A DNA stretch of 64,000 nt from Odiellus spinosus (taxonomy: Eukaryota; Arthropoda; Arachnida; Opiliones; Phalangiidae): positions 4,804,601 through 4,868,600 of the forward strand of contig OY987237.1 of the NCBI GenBank assembly GCA_963920705.1, written 5' to 3'. A program made the position numbers and the translations under genes. The notes under the pieces are model-generated. The model was not told the DNA's origin. It did no database searches and was given only the letters and a program-made list of their open reading frames with translations. Below are positions 29,506-41,392 of the stretch, piece after piece. Within the stretch, counting starts at the first letter, position 1; every line of letters starts with the position of its first letter.

Positions 29506-31313
29506 CAGCTGTTTTAGGCCTAGGCCAAAAAATGTTAAAGAAATTAGAAAAAACAAAAATACCCGAGGCTTAAGTATTCGCGAAATTCACGCTAAGCTAA
29601 AGTCAACGTCCGTTTCAATCCGAAGTCCCGATCTTACGGGATGATTTGGTGAAGCCCGAGGCCCTTTTATTTAGTAAATAATCTTCATGATTTATGGGAA
29701 TCAAAATACTCGGAGGGCGAACTTCTAAATCCAACAGAGAGCAAACTCAAGGTCGTAAAAAGGAAGAAAGATCCGAGTTTTTAATACGTTTTAAAAGGAA
29801 TCTAAGCCAGAAATTGTCATACCACACTTTCGGAAGCCATCACGAGAACTACAGATTTTCAGTGTCCCTCTATGCCTCTACACTCGATTTCAGTCGCAAC
29901 ATTCTGTACATACAAAATTACACCGTGTTCCAAAGGGTTTCTAATACTTCTATTCGCATCCAATCACTTACAAGTAGTCTACGGCTTAGATTCAAAGATT
30001 CTGTAAACTAAGGGTGGTGACTGTTATAGTCCAGAACAGCTGAAGAATCGAGCAACCAATCAAATCCCGACGTTCCGCCCATTTTTGCAATACGTCAGGT
30101 GTAATACGTCAGAAGTTGGCCTGCTGACTTTGTTGTCCCATGGAAATAAAAGAAATAGTTTATGCAAATTAAGCACGCTTTCTCTGTTGCCATGGGTCAA
30201 AGGGTGACTAACTTCTTCAGCATATATGTCTGTACGTCTCAATAATTTAAGGAATCTAGTTTGACCGCGTAACATAAAAAATTAAACCATATTTTAACTT
30301 ACGTAAAAATACCTAAACTTTAAATTTTGTAAAAATTTAAATAAAACGGTAATTATCTGAAATATTTTAAATAAGTAAAGCGTATATCTTTACTCTCAGA
30401 CTGATGCTTCTAAAATTTCCTACTTCCAAAGGACAGTGGTCTAAATATTTAAATATAAATTTTGCATGCATATGACTCAAGAATCATTACACGCAATCAG
30501 AACATGCTTATGATGATTATCAATGACAAATTTTGTACTGATGAGAACTTTATTCTAAGGCAAAATAAAAACGTTACAAAATCAGAAGGGGGAAGAAATG
30601 ACAAAAATTCTCTGTAGTGTGACTAACCAACATATTTTATATTGTCTTATGTAATAAAATACATTGTTAAACATATTTAATACTGAATTTAATATTTCAT
30701 TATATTTAAACAGTACGAACTATAGCGGATATAATAGTATCCGCATAATAGAAATCTGTCCCAAGTTTGTTTTACATTTTTGTCCTTTTTCAATAAATCT
30801 ACAAATTTAAATATTGAATTATTGCGAGGAATGTGTAGGATCAATTTACTAGGAATCAGACCTAAAAATGCATAATGTTCAACGAGTTTTTGGACCACAT
30901 ACCCATTTTTATGTCACGTTACATAAAATACCTTTATATATTTTTTGGTTCTTTTTATTTTTAAGAAATAGATTGTATAAATCTAGAAACTTTTCATTTG
31001 TCAACGTCTACGTATGTTTTACGCTCATTCAATTATTGTCTTTTTTTCATTTATAAAAATTCATTCTTTTCCATTTTCAAAAATAAAACATTAGGGAATT
31101 TGTTTTACCTTTGTTTTCCTGATTATATTATTTTAAATACCTAAAATATTTCGTGGATATCACCTTTAATCGATTTCTTGATTCAAAATAAATGACAATA
31201 AATTACTAAGACAGTCCTCTTAGGCTTAGCTGAGAGGCACATTTCATAAGGTAAGCTTTGACACCAGTTAGGTTTTTTCTAGGTTAAAGGGACTTTTTCG
31301 ATTTTTAAAGCTC
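29506..31313. other. Upstream region of UBE2H, non-coding
   Basis: Likely promoter, then AT-rich DNA. ORFs at 29694-30011 (+) and 30060-30275 (-) have no recognisable domain and were not accepted. Confidence 0.4.
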
Positions 31314-31690
31314 CTTTAAAGTCGGCTTTTTTTCTAGTTTAGCAGACGACATTGACCGTACCAAATTGTACAGTCAAAGCTAGGCTGTGTGCATAAAGGA
31401 AGAACATTTTAAAGGGTCAAATTCCTGAGCAGTTAGGGACTTCAAGTGATTATCTGCCATTTTCAAATCCCCTTTAATGTCGCCTTCTTTTCTAGCTTAG
31501 CAGACGACGTTGTACAAAACAAATTATACAGTCAAAGCTAGGTTGCGCGTGTAAGGGAAGAGAATTTTAAAGGGGCAAGTTTCAGAGCAGATATTGCCTT
31601 TAAAGTCGCCTTTTTTCTAGCTTAGCAGACTACGTTGACCATAGTAAATTGTTCAGTCAAAGCTAGGCTGCGTGAATAAAAGAAAATGGC
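31314..31690. repeat. Three tandem copies of a ~140-bp unit
   Basis: Units start near 31314, 31471 and 31597. Each has TTTAAAGTCG, then TTTCTAGYTTAGCAGAC, then CAGTCAAAGCTAGG and a GGGAAGA-ATTTTAAAGG tail. The third copy is truncated. Confidence 0.8.
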
Positions 31691-32815
31691 ATTAAAAGAA
31701 ACATTCAGTTGATGTTTTAGTTTAAGCCTCTTTAAATAATAGCTCTGCAAAATTTCACCCAAAGATTTAACTGACTTCATGCAAACAGAAATAAAAACTA
31801 TTGTTTTGACAAAATGGTTTTCAAGAGGAATTTAAATTTCCAGAAAAGGGCATGGCCTAAGATATTTGGAATCAGTTGTCAGTCTTCCTTTAAATGGATG
31901 GTGAAGAAGAAAATGAAGTGTTTTTTTATTGTCTCTGAATTGTACAAAAAAATAGGAAACCTTCTGATTTTGACATTCAATTAAAAATATTGAGAACCTC
32001 TAATCATAAGATGTATAACTATTGATTTAATAATATAGCAGTGACACGAGCTGCGGCACATTCTTTGAATCATGCTATATCTCGCAGATATTTTAAAAAG
32101 CACAATTCAGAGACATTTCCCAAACGTTTTAAATACGCGAACAAGTCTTATTTTTAGTAGTAGAATCAATAAAAAACTTTAATTTTCTTCTTCACTCTCC
32201 CTTTAAGGATAATTTTTTATCGCCTGCCAATTAAAAAAATAGTAAAATTGAAGTATTTAACAATTTGATGTATTATTCATTATCTAAATTACATTATTAA
32301 CATTCCAGTGCCCCCAACTAAGCGTAAAGGGTGTTTCAGTTACAAGCCAAATTAATCATAAATTAATTTTAACATAATTTTAAGTCAGTTCTGCGTTTTT
32401 TGTTTTGTCCGTTATTTAAGAGAACATGGGTTAATCTTTTCTTAAACATATCAAAGATCTTTAAGTAGTTGTACTTACTATAGCATCAATCAATACCTTA
32501 AAACTTCAATACCGGTATTATTATTTTAACTTGGAAGATTATCAAGATTATATCAAATTCATGGCGTTTCTAAAATAATAATTCAAATGGTAAAATAGTA
32601 TACTTTTCTTAAACGAACAGTCTAAATAGGAAATATTAATTATTGGTACATATAACAGGCTAAATATTACACATGTATAGATTTGTTTTTGGCACCAAAT
32701 GCAAAATTTAACGAAGATCTTACAATATAAAGAGGCTAAAAAAGGCATCTTATGTAAAACATTTAAAAAAAAAAAAATGTATAAAATTTTAAAAATATGC
32801 CAAAATTTGATTTAT
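31691..32815. other. Non-coding AT-rich stretch
   Basis: No gene or repeat beyond a lone CACTCTCCCTTTAAGG (32196) that resembles a TTAA-element end. Confidence 0.4.
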
Positions 32816-33627
32816 TTAAAGGGATAGTGACACATAAAAGAGGTAGTATTTGATTAATTTTCCCAACCAATCAGAACTTCGGTCTAATAAGGGTTCAAGG
32901 TAATTTACAAAAAATGGGAACTATAGGATTTTTGGGCCCATTTGTTAAAAATTGAAGGATAATATAGGAAAAAGTCATAGTTTTAGATGAATCTCAAATG
33001 AGATTTTTTTCTTATCTTAAATCAAATGTTAAAGGGATAATGAAGCCTGACAACCAGTAAATTTTTTCCTATTATTTATCGTTATCATAACCTAGTAAAA
33101 AATTGCAAACCAATATTATAAATCAATTTTTAATTTCATCGGAAACTAGGCTCAAGGCGAGTTTGCGGCTATAATGGTTCCCAACTTAGTGGGAGGAGTT
33201 AACTGCGCCAGAGACCAGAAGTTTCTCCTTCTTGATACAATTCCCATTATTCAATCTAGGAGAGCCGACACTTGGTTAAAAACGGTTTCAAAGAGAGATT
33301 GAAATATCACCCGTGAAAAGACATTATGACAGTAAAACTTTTTAAAGTAGTGTCTTCATTCGAGATATTTTAAATTCTTCATAGATGCTTGTTAAGCTAT
33401 ACTTTACGAATAAGTTGAAAAAAAATTATTTCTGACTTAATATTTGTTTTTTTTACTAGTGAATTAGGATTTTTTTAACCATGAAAGTAATATTTACGAC
33501 GTTGTAGGCAAACACAGAGGCATAGCCTATACTTGGTGGTTGCCAGATAAGAGATAGAGAATCACTCATTATCATGAGCCTGCATTATCCCTTTGAAATT
33601 ACCTGTCACATTTCACTATCCCTTTAA
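32816..33627. mobile_element. Outer TTAA-type element, interrupted by a second one
   Basis: Left end TTTAAAGGGATAGTGACACA (32816) is mirrored by TGTCACATTTCACTATCCCT plus TTAAA (33605-33627). Between them lies a complete related element at 33031-33594, implying nested insertion. Confidence 0.6.
33031..33594. mobile_element. Inner TTAA-type element
   Basis: Left end AAAGGGATAATGAAGCCTGA is mirrored by GAGCCTGCATTATCCCTTT at the right. It shares internal phrases (GGGAGGAGTTAACTG, GACCAGAAGTTTCTCC) with the element at 9794-10208. Confidence 0.65.
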
Positions 33628-34999
33628 AGTAAAGTTAAACTAATTCCTTCTATCACAAATAAATTAAAACCTCTAAGTAGCCAAATAGGGCATTTATAAG
33701 AACCATATTAATTAATTTTAGCTTAAGAATTTAGAAAATAAACCATGAAGTAGCAGTTTTTTATAATTTAAACCTATTAGTTTACCATGGTTGAAGATAT
33801 AGTTGAAATTAAATGTTTTATAGCGAGAAATTGACGGAAAAAAATAATCCTAACGATTGACTGAAGAAGGGACTTGGCTTGAAACGCATCGTTTTCTCTG
33901 TATAAAAGTTTAATTTCAACTAAAACTTCAACATTTATATTTAATAAACTGGTTTTTGCCTTGTAGACTCGTCTTATTTCGAAGCCAGGCGTTCAAATTT
34001 GGCTACTTAGGTGATTCAATTTACTTATCCTTCTATAGACTATTTTAAGAAAGAGGCCAGTCTTCGAAGCCACGTACATAATGATTTAAAATTACCGATA
34101 AAACGTAATATATTAGCATGGGGTACAGGAGATTTTATCAGTTTTTGTCAACGCTTCATAATATTTATAATATACAAGCGTTTTAATACTAATTTTGGCA
34201 TTATTTAAGATTATTTGAAATCCACCGTGACAATACTTTTATATTTCTTTTAAATGCCTAATAAAAAGGCCTATATTTTTTAAAAACAAAAATATAGCAT
34301 TAAAGTCTTAAAGATTTAAATTTTTTTTTTCTTTTTGGTTTTTTTTTTGTTTGGATTTCTTTGAACTTTTTAGGTTTCAAGTTTGGGTATTTTCTTACGA
34401 GGGAAAGTTGAATGAAAAAAATATCCTTATTAAGCGCAGTTATTGAAGATTTGGATATAGTTTGATAATAAGCTTTAATTAGTGTTGGCCGATATAATAA
34501 TTTGATCGATACGGATATTTTTGGAAAATTTGAATCGTAACAAATTTGCCACCAAATTGACTTTTAAATTCTCAGACTTTTTCCTCAATATTTAGATAAT
34601 TTCCCAGACCAAATGGCCCCAATATCTTCACTTTGTTCTACGATATAATTTGATATAAGCCATTTTATTGCTTGGCCAATGTTCTAATTCCCTAATCTTT
34701 TTGCCCAATTTACAAATTCTGTGACTTTTCTAGAGCCGCTGCAACCTTTGTTAATTGATTATCGAGCATTATCACACTAAAGCAGACACGCAACAGACTT
34801 GTCAAAGCTCGCGAATTTAATCTTTAGATATTGAAAAAAATTCACAAGCCTATTTGTTCATACTCGTGACGTCAGTATGAAGAAAAATCTTCCAATTTTC
34901 AAGATTATAAAATGTATCCAAATTAATAACTAAACTTAATAGTTAATTTTATCACTAGACCTTCCCTTTAAAGATTAAAATCACCCAAAGATTTTAACT
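33628..34999. other. Non-coding stretch downstream of Shc
   Basis: AT-rich. A phrase at 33860-33895 (TGAAGAAGGGACTTGGCTTG, then AAACGCATCG) resembles a motif seen near the ends of some retroelements, without supporting coding sequence. The part close to 34999 would be Shc 3' UTR. Confidence 0.35.
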
Positions 35000-36498
35000 T
35001 TAGATTAATCGGTCCCTAGGCACCGGTTTTCTCAATACCAACGCGCTCTCCGCCGATATTATGGGAAGGCCGTTATCACAATGATAGTTGACTAAGTCAC
35101 TTACACTCTTAAATGTTCGGTCTTTGGTTCGAACGACTCCTTCTGGATCTACCAATAAAAGATGTTTACGAATACCCCCTTGCATTCCTGTTAAAACGTA
35201 TTGCCCAGGCGATCCCTGCGATTCTCGAACCAAGAAATCTCCATCTTTAACGACCAAAGCCTCGCTATCTTTACGACTAATTGATCCTCCGTGAAACCAT
35301 TCCTCTTCGACAAGCGAGCTACCAACGTTACAGCCGTCAATTGAGGTTTTTAACTTGATCAACGGGGTTAACGTCGAAGCTGTTGGGATTGGAGAACAGT
35401 TGGTTCTCCGTCCCTGGTGTTGAGGAGGTGGAGGAGGAATTACGCTTTGAATCGGTGGAAGGCTTTGTTCGAACAAAGGCATATCAAAGGGATCATTAAG
35501 CAAAGTTTCCGAGTTTGATATTACGCTGTTAACATATTCCGGTTCGGGTTTAATAGCGGCTGCCATCTCGTTGGTAATTTCTGTAGCTAGATCAATTAAA
35601 TTTCCAGAAACTAACGCGGGAGTTAGACCCAGCTTCTTCTTGCATCCGTTTGATTCCATTCCAACGGCGGTCGAGTAGTCGGGAAGGGGAGGAAGAGGAG
35701 GCGTAAATTCTGGGGGAGCTTTACCGGGAAGATCATTGTAATAATCAGGGTCTTCGGTCGGGACCAAAGAACCATTTCCATTGACTTGGATACTCTCAGA
35801 TCGAAGGGCTTGAGGCTGCGATGCGGGATTGCTTTGAGTTTTACGCAAAAATTGTTTAAATCGTAACTCAAAAGCTTGCCCAATTGTGGTTATAACATCT
35901 TGCGCTAACTCGGATCCACATTCTACTACGTAACAAGATCTGCCCGAACGATGGTCCTTGGCAACGTACGCGATAAAATCTAACGTATCAGTATCACCTC
36001 CTGAAGCGAATGAAATATTAGGCATGTTATGACTGGCAATAATCTGGAATAAAATTGAAATTCATTTTTATTGAGAATATAAACAAAACACTTCCATTTT
36101 ACCTTTCCAGATTCAATAACAATGAGATTCAAGCGAGAGCTCGTAACGACTAAATGAATATTGGCACCTGCATCTTCCATATTCGGTGTTTCTCCCAACA
36201 TCCGATTTAACCTTTTATCTATTTTCCGCCTCCTATCGTTATTTTTCAAACAAGCCGCTTCGCAAACTCTGTTGATGCACTCTTTCGCGACTAAAGACCG
36301 GGTGTCAAAATCCAGGCTTTTCATTGACGCATTGACTTTGATTGAGCCAATGTATCGAACCGAATATCTCATTCCTTCCCCTACGATCATCGTATCAGGA
36401 TGAAGCCATCCTCTGGGTGGTTTATTGATAAAACTGCCGCTTTTGGTCCACTCGTCAGAGCCAACGGGCCAATCTGGTTTCGCAGTTGACCGTGGCAT
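35000..36498 (-). CDS. Shc: Shc adaptor protein (PTB-CH1-SH2), two exons
   Basis: Exons 36498-36103 and 36043-35000 join across a 59-bp intron (ESGK|GTAAAA; CCAG|IIASHNM), giving 479 residues, longer than I recall for fly Shc. The PTB domain spans ~30-195 (GWLHPDTMIVGEGMRYSVRY, SISFASGG-type core, ECGSELAQDVITTIGQAFEL RFKQFL). The CH1 region keeps the paired tyrosines (DPDYYNDLPG), a DPFDMPLFEQ adaptin-type motif and a GRB2-type site (PEPEYVNSV). The C-terminal ~100 residues are the SH2 domain (EEWFHGGSISR, GDFLVRES with the phosphotyrosine-binding Arg, RKHLLLVDPEG, YHCDNGLPIIS). Shc couples activated receptor tyrosine kinases to Ras-MAPK signalling. Complete from ATG to stop. Confidence 0.96.
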
Positions 36499-39400
36499 TC
36501 TTAAAAGGATTGTTCTTTGATTCTTTCCTAATTATAAAGCCGGAAATTTGGATTTTTTAACAGAATACACAAAAATTGAGCCCTTGATCATGGGACAAGT
36601 CATAAAGAGTCACTCAAGGAGTCAAGATTACTAGACCAGTCCAGTAAAGAGTTTGAAAATGAGTCACTCTGTCACTGAGAGTCTGAAATTGAGTTACAGA
36701 TACGTTACTATTACAGTATTACTCAGTTATTAATTACTAAGTTAAACCTTGGATTAAGAATTTTTAATCCAAGGTTAAACTGTCATTAAACTTAGTAAGT
36801 TACCATCAGCTTTGCCAAGGCCCAAAGAAAATTGATGAATTGTTCTTTCTCACTCACGGATTTAGCGGGCCGTCAAATTCACTCATCGCTTCGTGCTACG
36901 AATTCATTAAATTTCTTCAAAATACATAAAAAATAAATCGAATGACACTAATATAATTATTAATAGGGGGAGATTTCCGTTAACCGACCCCCCACTAAAT
37001 AACGATGATTATAGACTATTTAGGACCTGGGAGCTATGCTGGGAGGCTGGGCTCCAGGGGAGTTCAGAAAAAATAATAAAAAAAAAATCTCCGACCACAG
37101 GAAACTTGAGAAAACGTTTTGAAAATTTGAAATTCCCATGCTAAAATCCCATAGAATGCGCCATAGGTTTAATTACCACGAAGAATTTTCAGTATAATAC
37201 TTTGGTATTATTCCAAAAACATAATTATTAAAGATTAAAGACAAAGACGAGAACTGAGCGAAGCCGGAAAGAGCCGAGACTAGTAGCTTCCCACTATAGA
37301 GTCGGAATTATGACCAGTCGCATGCCGGTTAAAGGGGTCTAAGAACCGGTACGCACCCAAAAATGGGCTTTCTCTAAATCCCATGTTATTTTATGCAAAT
37401 TAGCTCAGTATAACGTGAGATTTCAAGAACGGGTAATTTTTGGCGCGTTCCACCATTAGTACCAATAAAACCAGGAATTATGTAGCTGGAAATTGTTTTT
37501 CGATGTAAAAATCGTCGGCAGCCTATCTTATTGGCGAGTCAAAGGTTTTTTTTACATAATTAGCATTAATTATGTTAAATTAAAGATAGCGTTTTATTAG
37601 AATTCAGAAATAAAAAAACATTTAAATCATATTTTTAGATATAATTAACTTTAGTAAATAATTTCAATATTTGAATCAATATTTGTAAAATTTAATTTCA
37701 ATATTTGAATCAGTATTTGTAAAATTTAAATTCAAAACGTAATATATATTAGAAATATTTTTCTATTTTATAAATCACGACTTATTTTGCATTAATAATA
37801 CGTAGACTTTATAATGATCCTTAATTAAAGCGTAATTAGTGTTTAATTATGTTAAATTTGTAGGTTTTGACGCAAAGTGGAGCAAATTTTTCTCAAAATT
37901 GAATTATAAATATTTTTAAGCGTAAATTATATCATAATAGCTTTGTAATTAAAGTTAATTGACAGAATTAAGTTAATTGAAATATTTTTTTCGCTTTTTG
38001 AGGCTAAAAAGTGTTAATTTCGCTATGTAAAAGCGCGAGGAGTGTTTTTAAGCGCTTATATATTCCTAATCAAGTTTAATCGCGATTAAAATTAATCTAA
38101 ATTAAAATTAAAATTGCTCGTACGTTCTCAAAAATATTTTTATCGGATAGCCCGTGTTCTAAAACCTAAGAATATGTATTTTTCTTTTTAATTTATCTTA
38201 ATTAGGGCCCGTAATAAAATTAAAACTAAAATTAAATTGCGTTTAAAGTTGTAAAATTAGATCTATGGAAATACTATAGCAGCCTATCTCGTCTTGAAAG
38301 TTCAGTTTTAAGAAAAATGTTTTTCGAACGAGTTGCTTCGCTAAACCTAAATATTTGGCTTAATTTTAAAGAACTTAAAAACCAAAACTATGTCATCTGA
38401 TAGATTAGAGTACCAGGAATCCGCTGGTGTTAGTATAATTAACGTAGGACTAATAGTTAATTAGTTATTCAAATAGAAAGTTAAGCCTAAATCATTTTTC
38501 TGTTCAGAAAACTGGATTAGCGCTTATAATTAGATTAAATCTCGATTATATTTAAACAAATCATATTTAATCTAATCAATTAACACGCGAGAAACTCAAA
38601 AAAGTTAATTTCATTATCCTGGGATAAGCGGTTAATTAGTTAGGTAATTAAGTTCAACGATTTTGACCAATTTTTTTTGTTTCGAAGTTTTTAAATATTT
38701 TTCCCAGCTTGAAATTAAGTCACATTTAAATACGATATACGTAAAAAAGTCAAGTAAGATACGGAGAATAAAATAAAATTAGACTCTTTATCCTGCGACG
38801 ATCCGTTAATTAGTTATGAAAGAAAGTTTGGGACTAATTAAGCAATTTTCTTGATTACTAAATGTTTATAACGTTACTACGGATTTAAAATAAAACATAA
38901 TTAAGAAAATTAAACGTGTTTCGATAGATTCGCGCGCGGGGATTTCAAAAATGTTAGTTTCGACGCTCAAAAATAAGTATTTAATTTAATATTTAATTTA
39001 AATCAAACCCCCTCCGCATTTTCTTCAATTTTTTGGTTCACGGAGCTCGTTGTAATAGAGCGGAGCCTATAACCGAGAGGAAAAGTGTTTTTTTACTCCC
39101 TAGCCGCATTCGCTTTCTTCCACGAACGATAGAAGTTACTAGCGTTTACGCTAAAGATTGAATAGAGCGAGAACGCGATAAAGGGGACATCTTAAGCTCA
39201 GTTTTTCCTTTAGTTTGTTTCAATAAAGCTTCATTCGGTTTTTTGGATAAACGGAGGAAAACTAAAGAAAAGGGGGGGCTGAACTTGAGAGAGGAATAAA
39301 ATCCCCGGGGAAACTGGGCGCGCGCGGAGTCTGCTTTCATTTTCAGCGGGAGAATGATAAACCATAACCTTTTTCTATAGAAAACACTCTGCAAATTTCG

Positions 39401-40130
39401 GCTGATCTTAACTCCAAAATTGAATACATTAGAAGACGCTAAAAAATAGCGAAAATATGGTCTGGATTATTCCATTTTAGAAAATTGGGTGAGTCTTGGT
39501 TTTTCTATATATATTTGTACAGTCTTAATACGCTACGGATATAACTCAACTTCTAACGAAAGGTTAGTGTAACAGCTGGGAAAACTCCGACTGGTAGAAA
39601 TCATAATTTAAATAATTAGGCTAAATTAACGGATTTAATTATATTTAAACGAATGAATATTATTCTAGGTATTATTAAGCATCGTTTAGGCGTTCAAATG
39701 TTTTATTACGGCTTGGATTAATGTTATAGAAATTGAATAAATTAATAATGAATTTAACGTAAATCATTGAAATTAAGTGAAATTAAGATCCATTATTTAA
39801 GTCTATTTAAATCGGTTTTAAACTTAATTACAACTGTAACAAAATTCAATTTTTAAAGAGTTCCGTTCTAAAGTAATAAATAGATTTTCAAACTAGATTC
39901 GTAAGCGAAGTTGCGTTTTTCTGGATTATTAATAAATTAAATGTAATATGTGTACAAAATTGATGATTTTAAACGTATTTAACGCGAATAAATTGTATTA
40001 AGTAGTTTTGTTTGGTTTTTAAAAGCGATTAGATTTTAAATAAAAATAGTGTCCTACATGTTTCAAAATGTGGCGGGAAATTTCCTCGGCTGCGTGATTC
40101 GTTATCACTAGTTTCTATTGAATTTTAATT
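36499..40130. other. Region between divergent Shc and IR genes
   Basis: Shc promoter side, then AT-rich DNA. Contains a hairpin at 36743-36782 (GTTAAACCTTGGATTAA and complement), a GC-richer block at 37240-37340 that is probably an element, and a ~37-bp duplication at 37660-37733. 5' exons of the IR gene may lie here, but none could be supported. Confidence 0.4.
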
Positions 40131-41148
40131 AAATTTCGCATGTTAATCTCCATAGGGTCCCAATTAATGTTTTATTTGAATTATTTGGTGGATTTTACCC
40201 GGATTTTTTCTCGTTAAAAGACAATTAAACCATGTAATTATGATTTATGTAACTAATTACCAGGAAAAAACCAGGTCAGAATGAATTAGATACTCAAAAT
40301 AATACATTATCCGCGCCCTAGGGGTTTTTATAATGGGGAATCTGGATTTTAAATATTTTATTTTGACAAAACTAATGAACTGATGATCGGGCTGAACTCG
40401 CTTTAATGGAAATAGGACTCCAAAACCAACATAAAACCAGCAAAAAAAGTTTCAGATTCGAAACTTTATTTTTGACATTTTCGAACACAAAATTTCATTC
40501 TCCCTTTTTTCGTTTATTCGTTTTTAAGAAAATGAGCAAAAATAAAGTTTCGAATCTGGAACTTTTTTGGTGGATTTCGGTTGGTTTTGAGGTCCTATTT
40601 CCATTAAAGCGAGATCAGACCGATCAGTTCATTAGTTTTGTCAAAATAAAATATTTAAAATCCAGATTCCCCATTATAAAAACCCATAAGGTGATGATAA
40701 TGTATTATTTTGAGTATCTAATTCATTCTGACCGGGTTTTTTTCACGTAATTAGTTACGTTAATTATAATCATGTCGTTTAAGTGTCTATTATCGAGAAA
40801 AAACCCGGTTAAAATCAACCAAATAATTCAAATAAAACATTAATTGTTGGCCCTATGGAGATTAACATGGCGAAATCTGATTTTAAATATTTTATTTTGA
40901 CAAAAGTAATTAACGGATCGGTCTGAACTCGTTTTAATGGAAATAGGACCCAAAATCAACCGAAATACATCAAAAAAAGTTTCAGATTCGAAACTTTATT
41001 TTTGGCCATTTTCAAAAAAACGAAAAAACCAAAAAAGGGAGAATGAAATTTTGTGATTTTCGCCGAGTTCGAAAATGTCAAAAATAAAGTTTCGAATCGG
41101 GATCTTTTTTTGGTGGTTTTATGTTGGTTTTGGGGTCCTATTTCCCAT
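40131..41148. repeat. Nested long inverted repeat
   Basis: A left arm of ~370 bp (40131-40505) is followed by its near-complete reverse complement (to ~40873). A third, direct copy of the inner half starts near 40880 and itself folds back at ~41025 to 41148. Landmarks: ATGTTAATCTCCATAGGG, TAATACATTAT, CTTTAATGGAAATAGGA and TCGAAACTTTATTTTT, each present in both orientations. The predicted ORF 40406-40750 is within it and is not a gene. Confidence 0.85.
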
Positions 41149-41392
41149 CCCTAATGGCCGTGGTTGAAATTTCTAATTTTGACTATTTGCCAAGTGTTGT
41201 CATTGTGTACCGCTGAGCTTAATGATGAGAAATAAAACTTTTTGATTCACAGAAAAACATGTATTTCGCTAATTATTGTTATTCTTTAGCATACACCTAA
41301 ATTACAAAAAGATTAGTATAGTAATTAGCTTAATTGCAATCGATTTTGTAATTAGTCGTTCGCGAGGCAAGCCGAATGAAATTAAGTTTTAG

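Noticed and set aside
29694-30275. Two ORFs upstream of UBE2H
   Set aside because: No domain, no splice context and no conservation clue.
33855-33985. Retroelement terminus
   Set aside because: Only a short resemblance (AAGAAGGGACTTGGCTTG, GAAACGCATCG); no reverse transcriptase or long repeats nearby.
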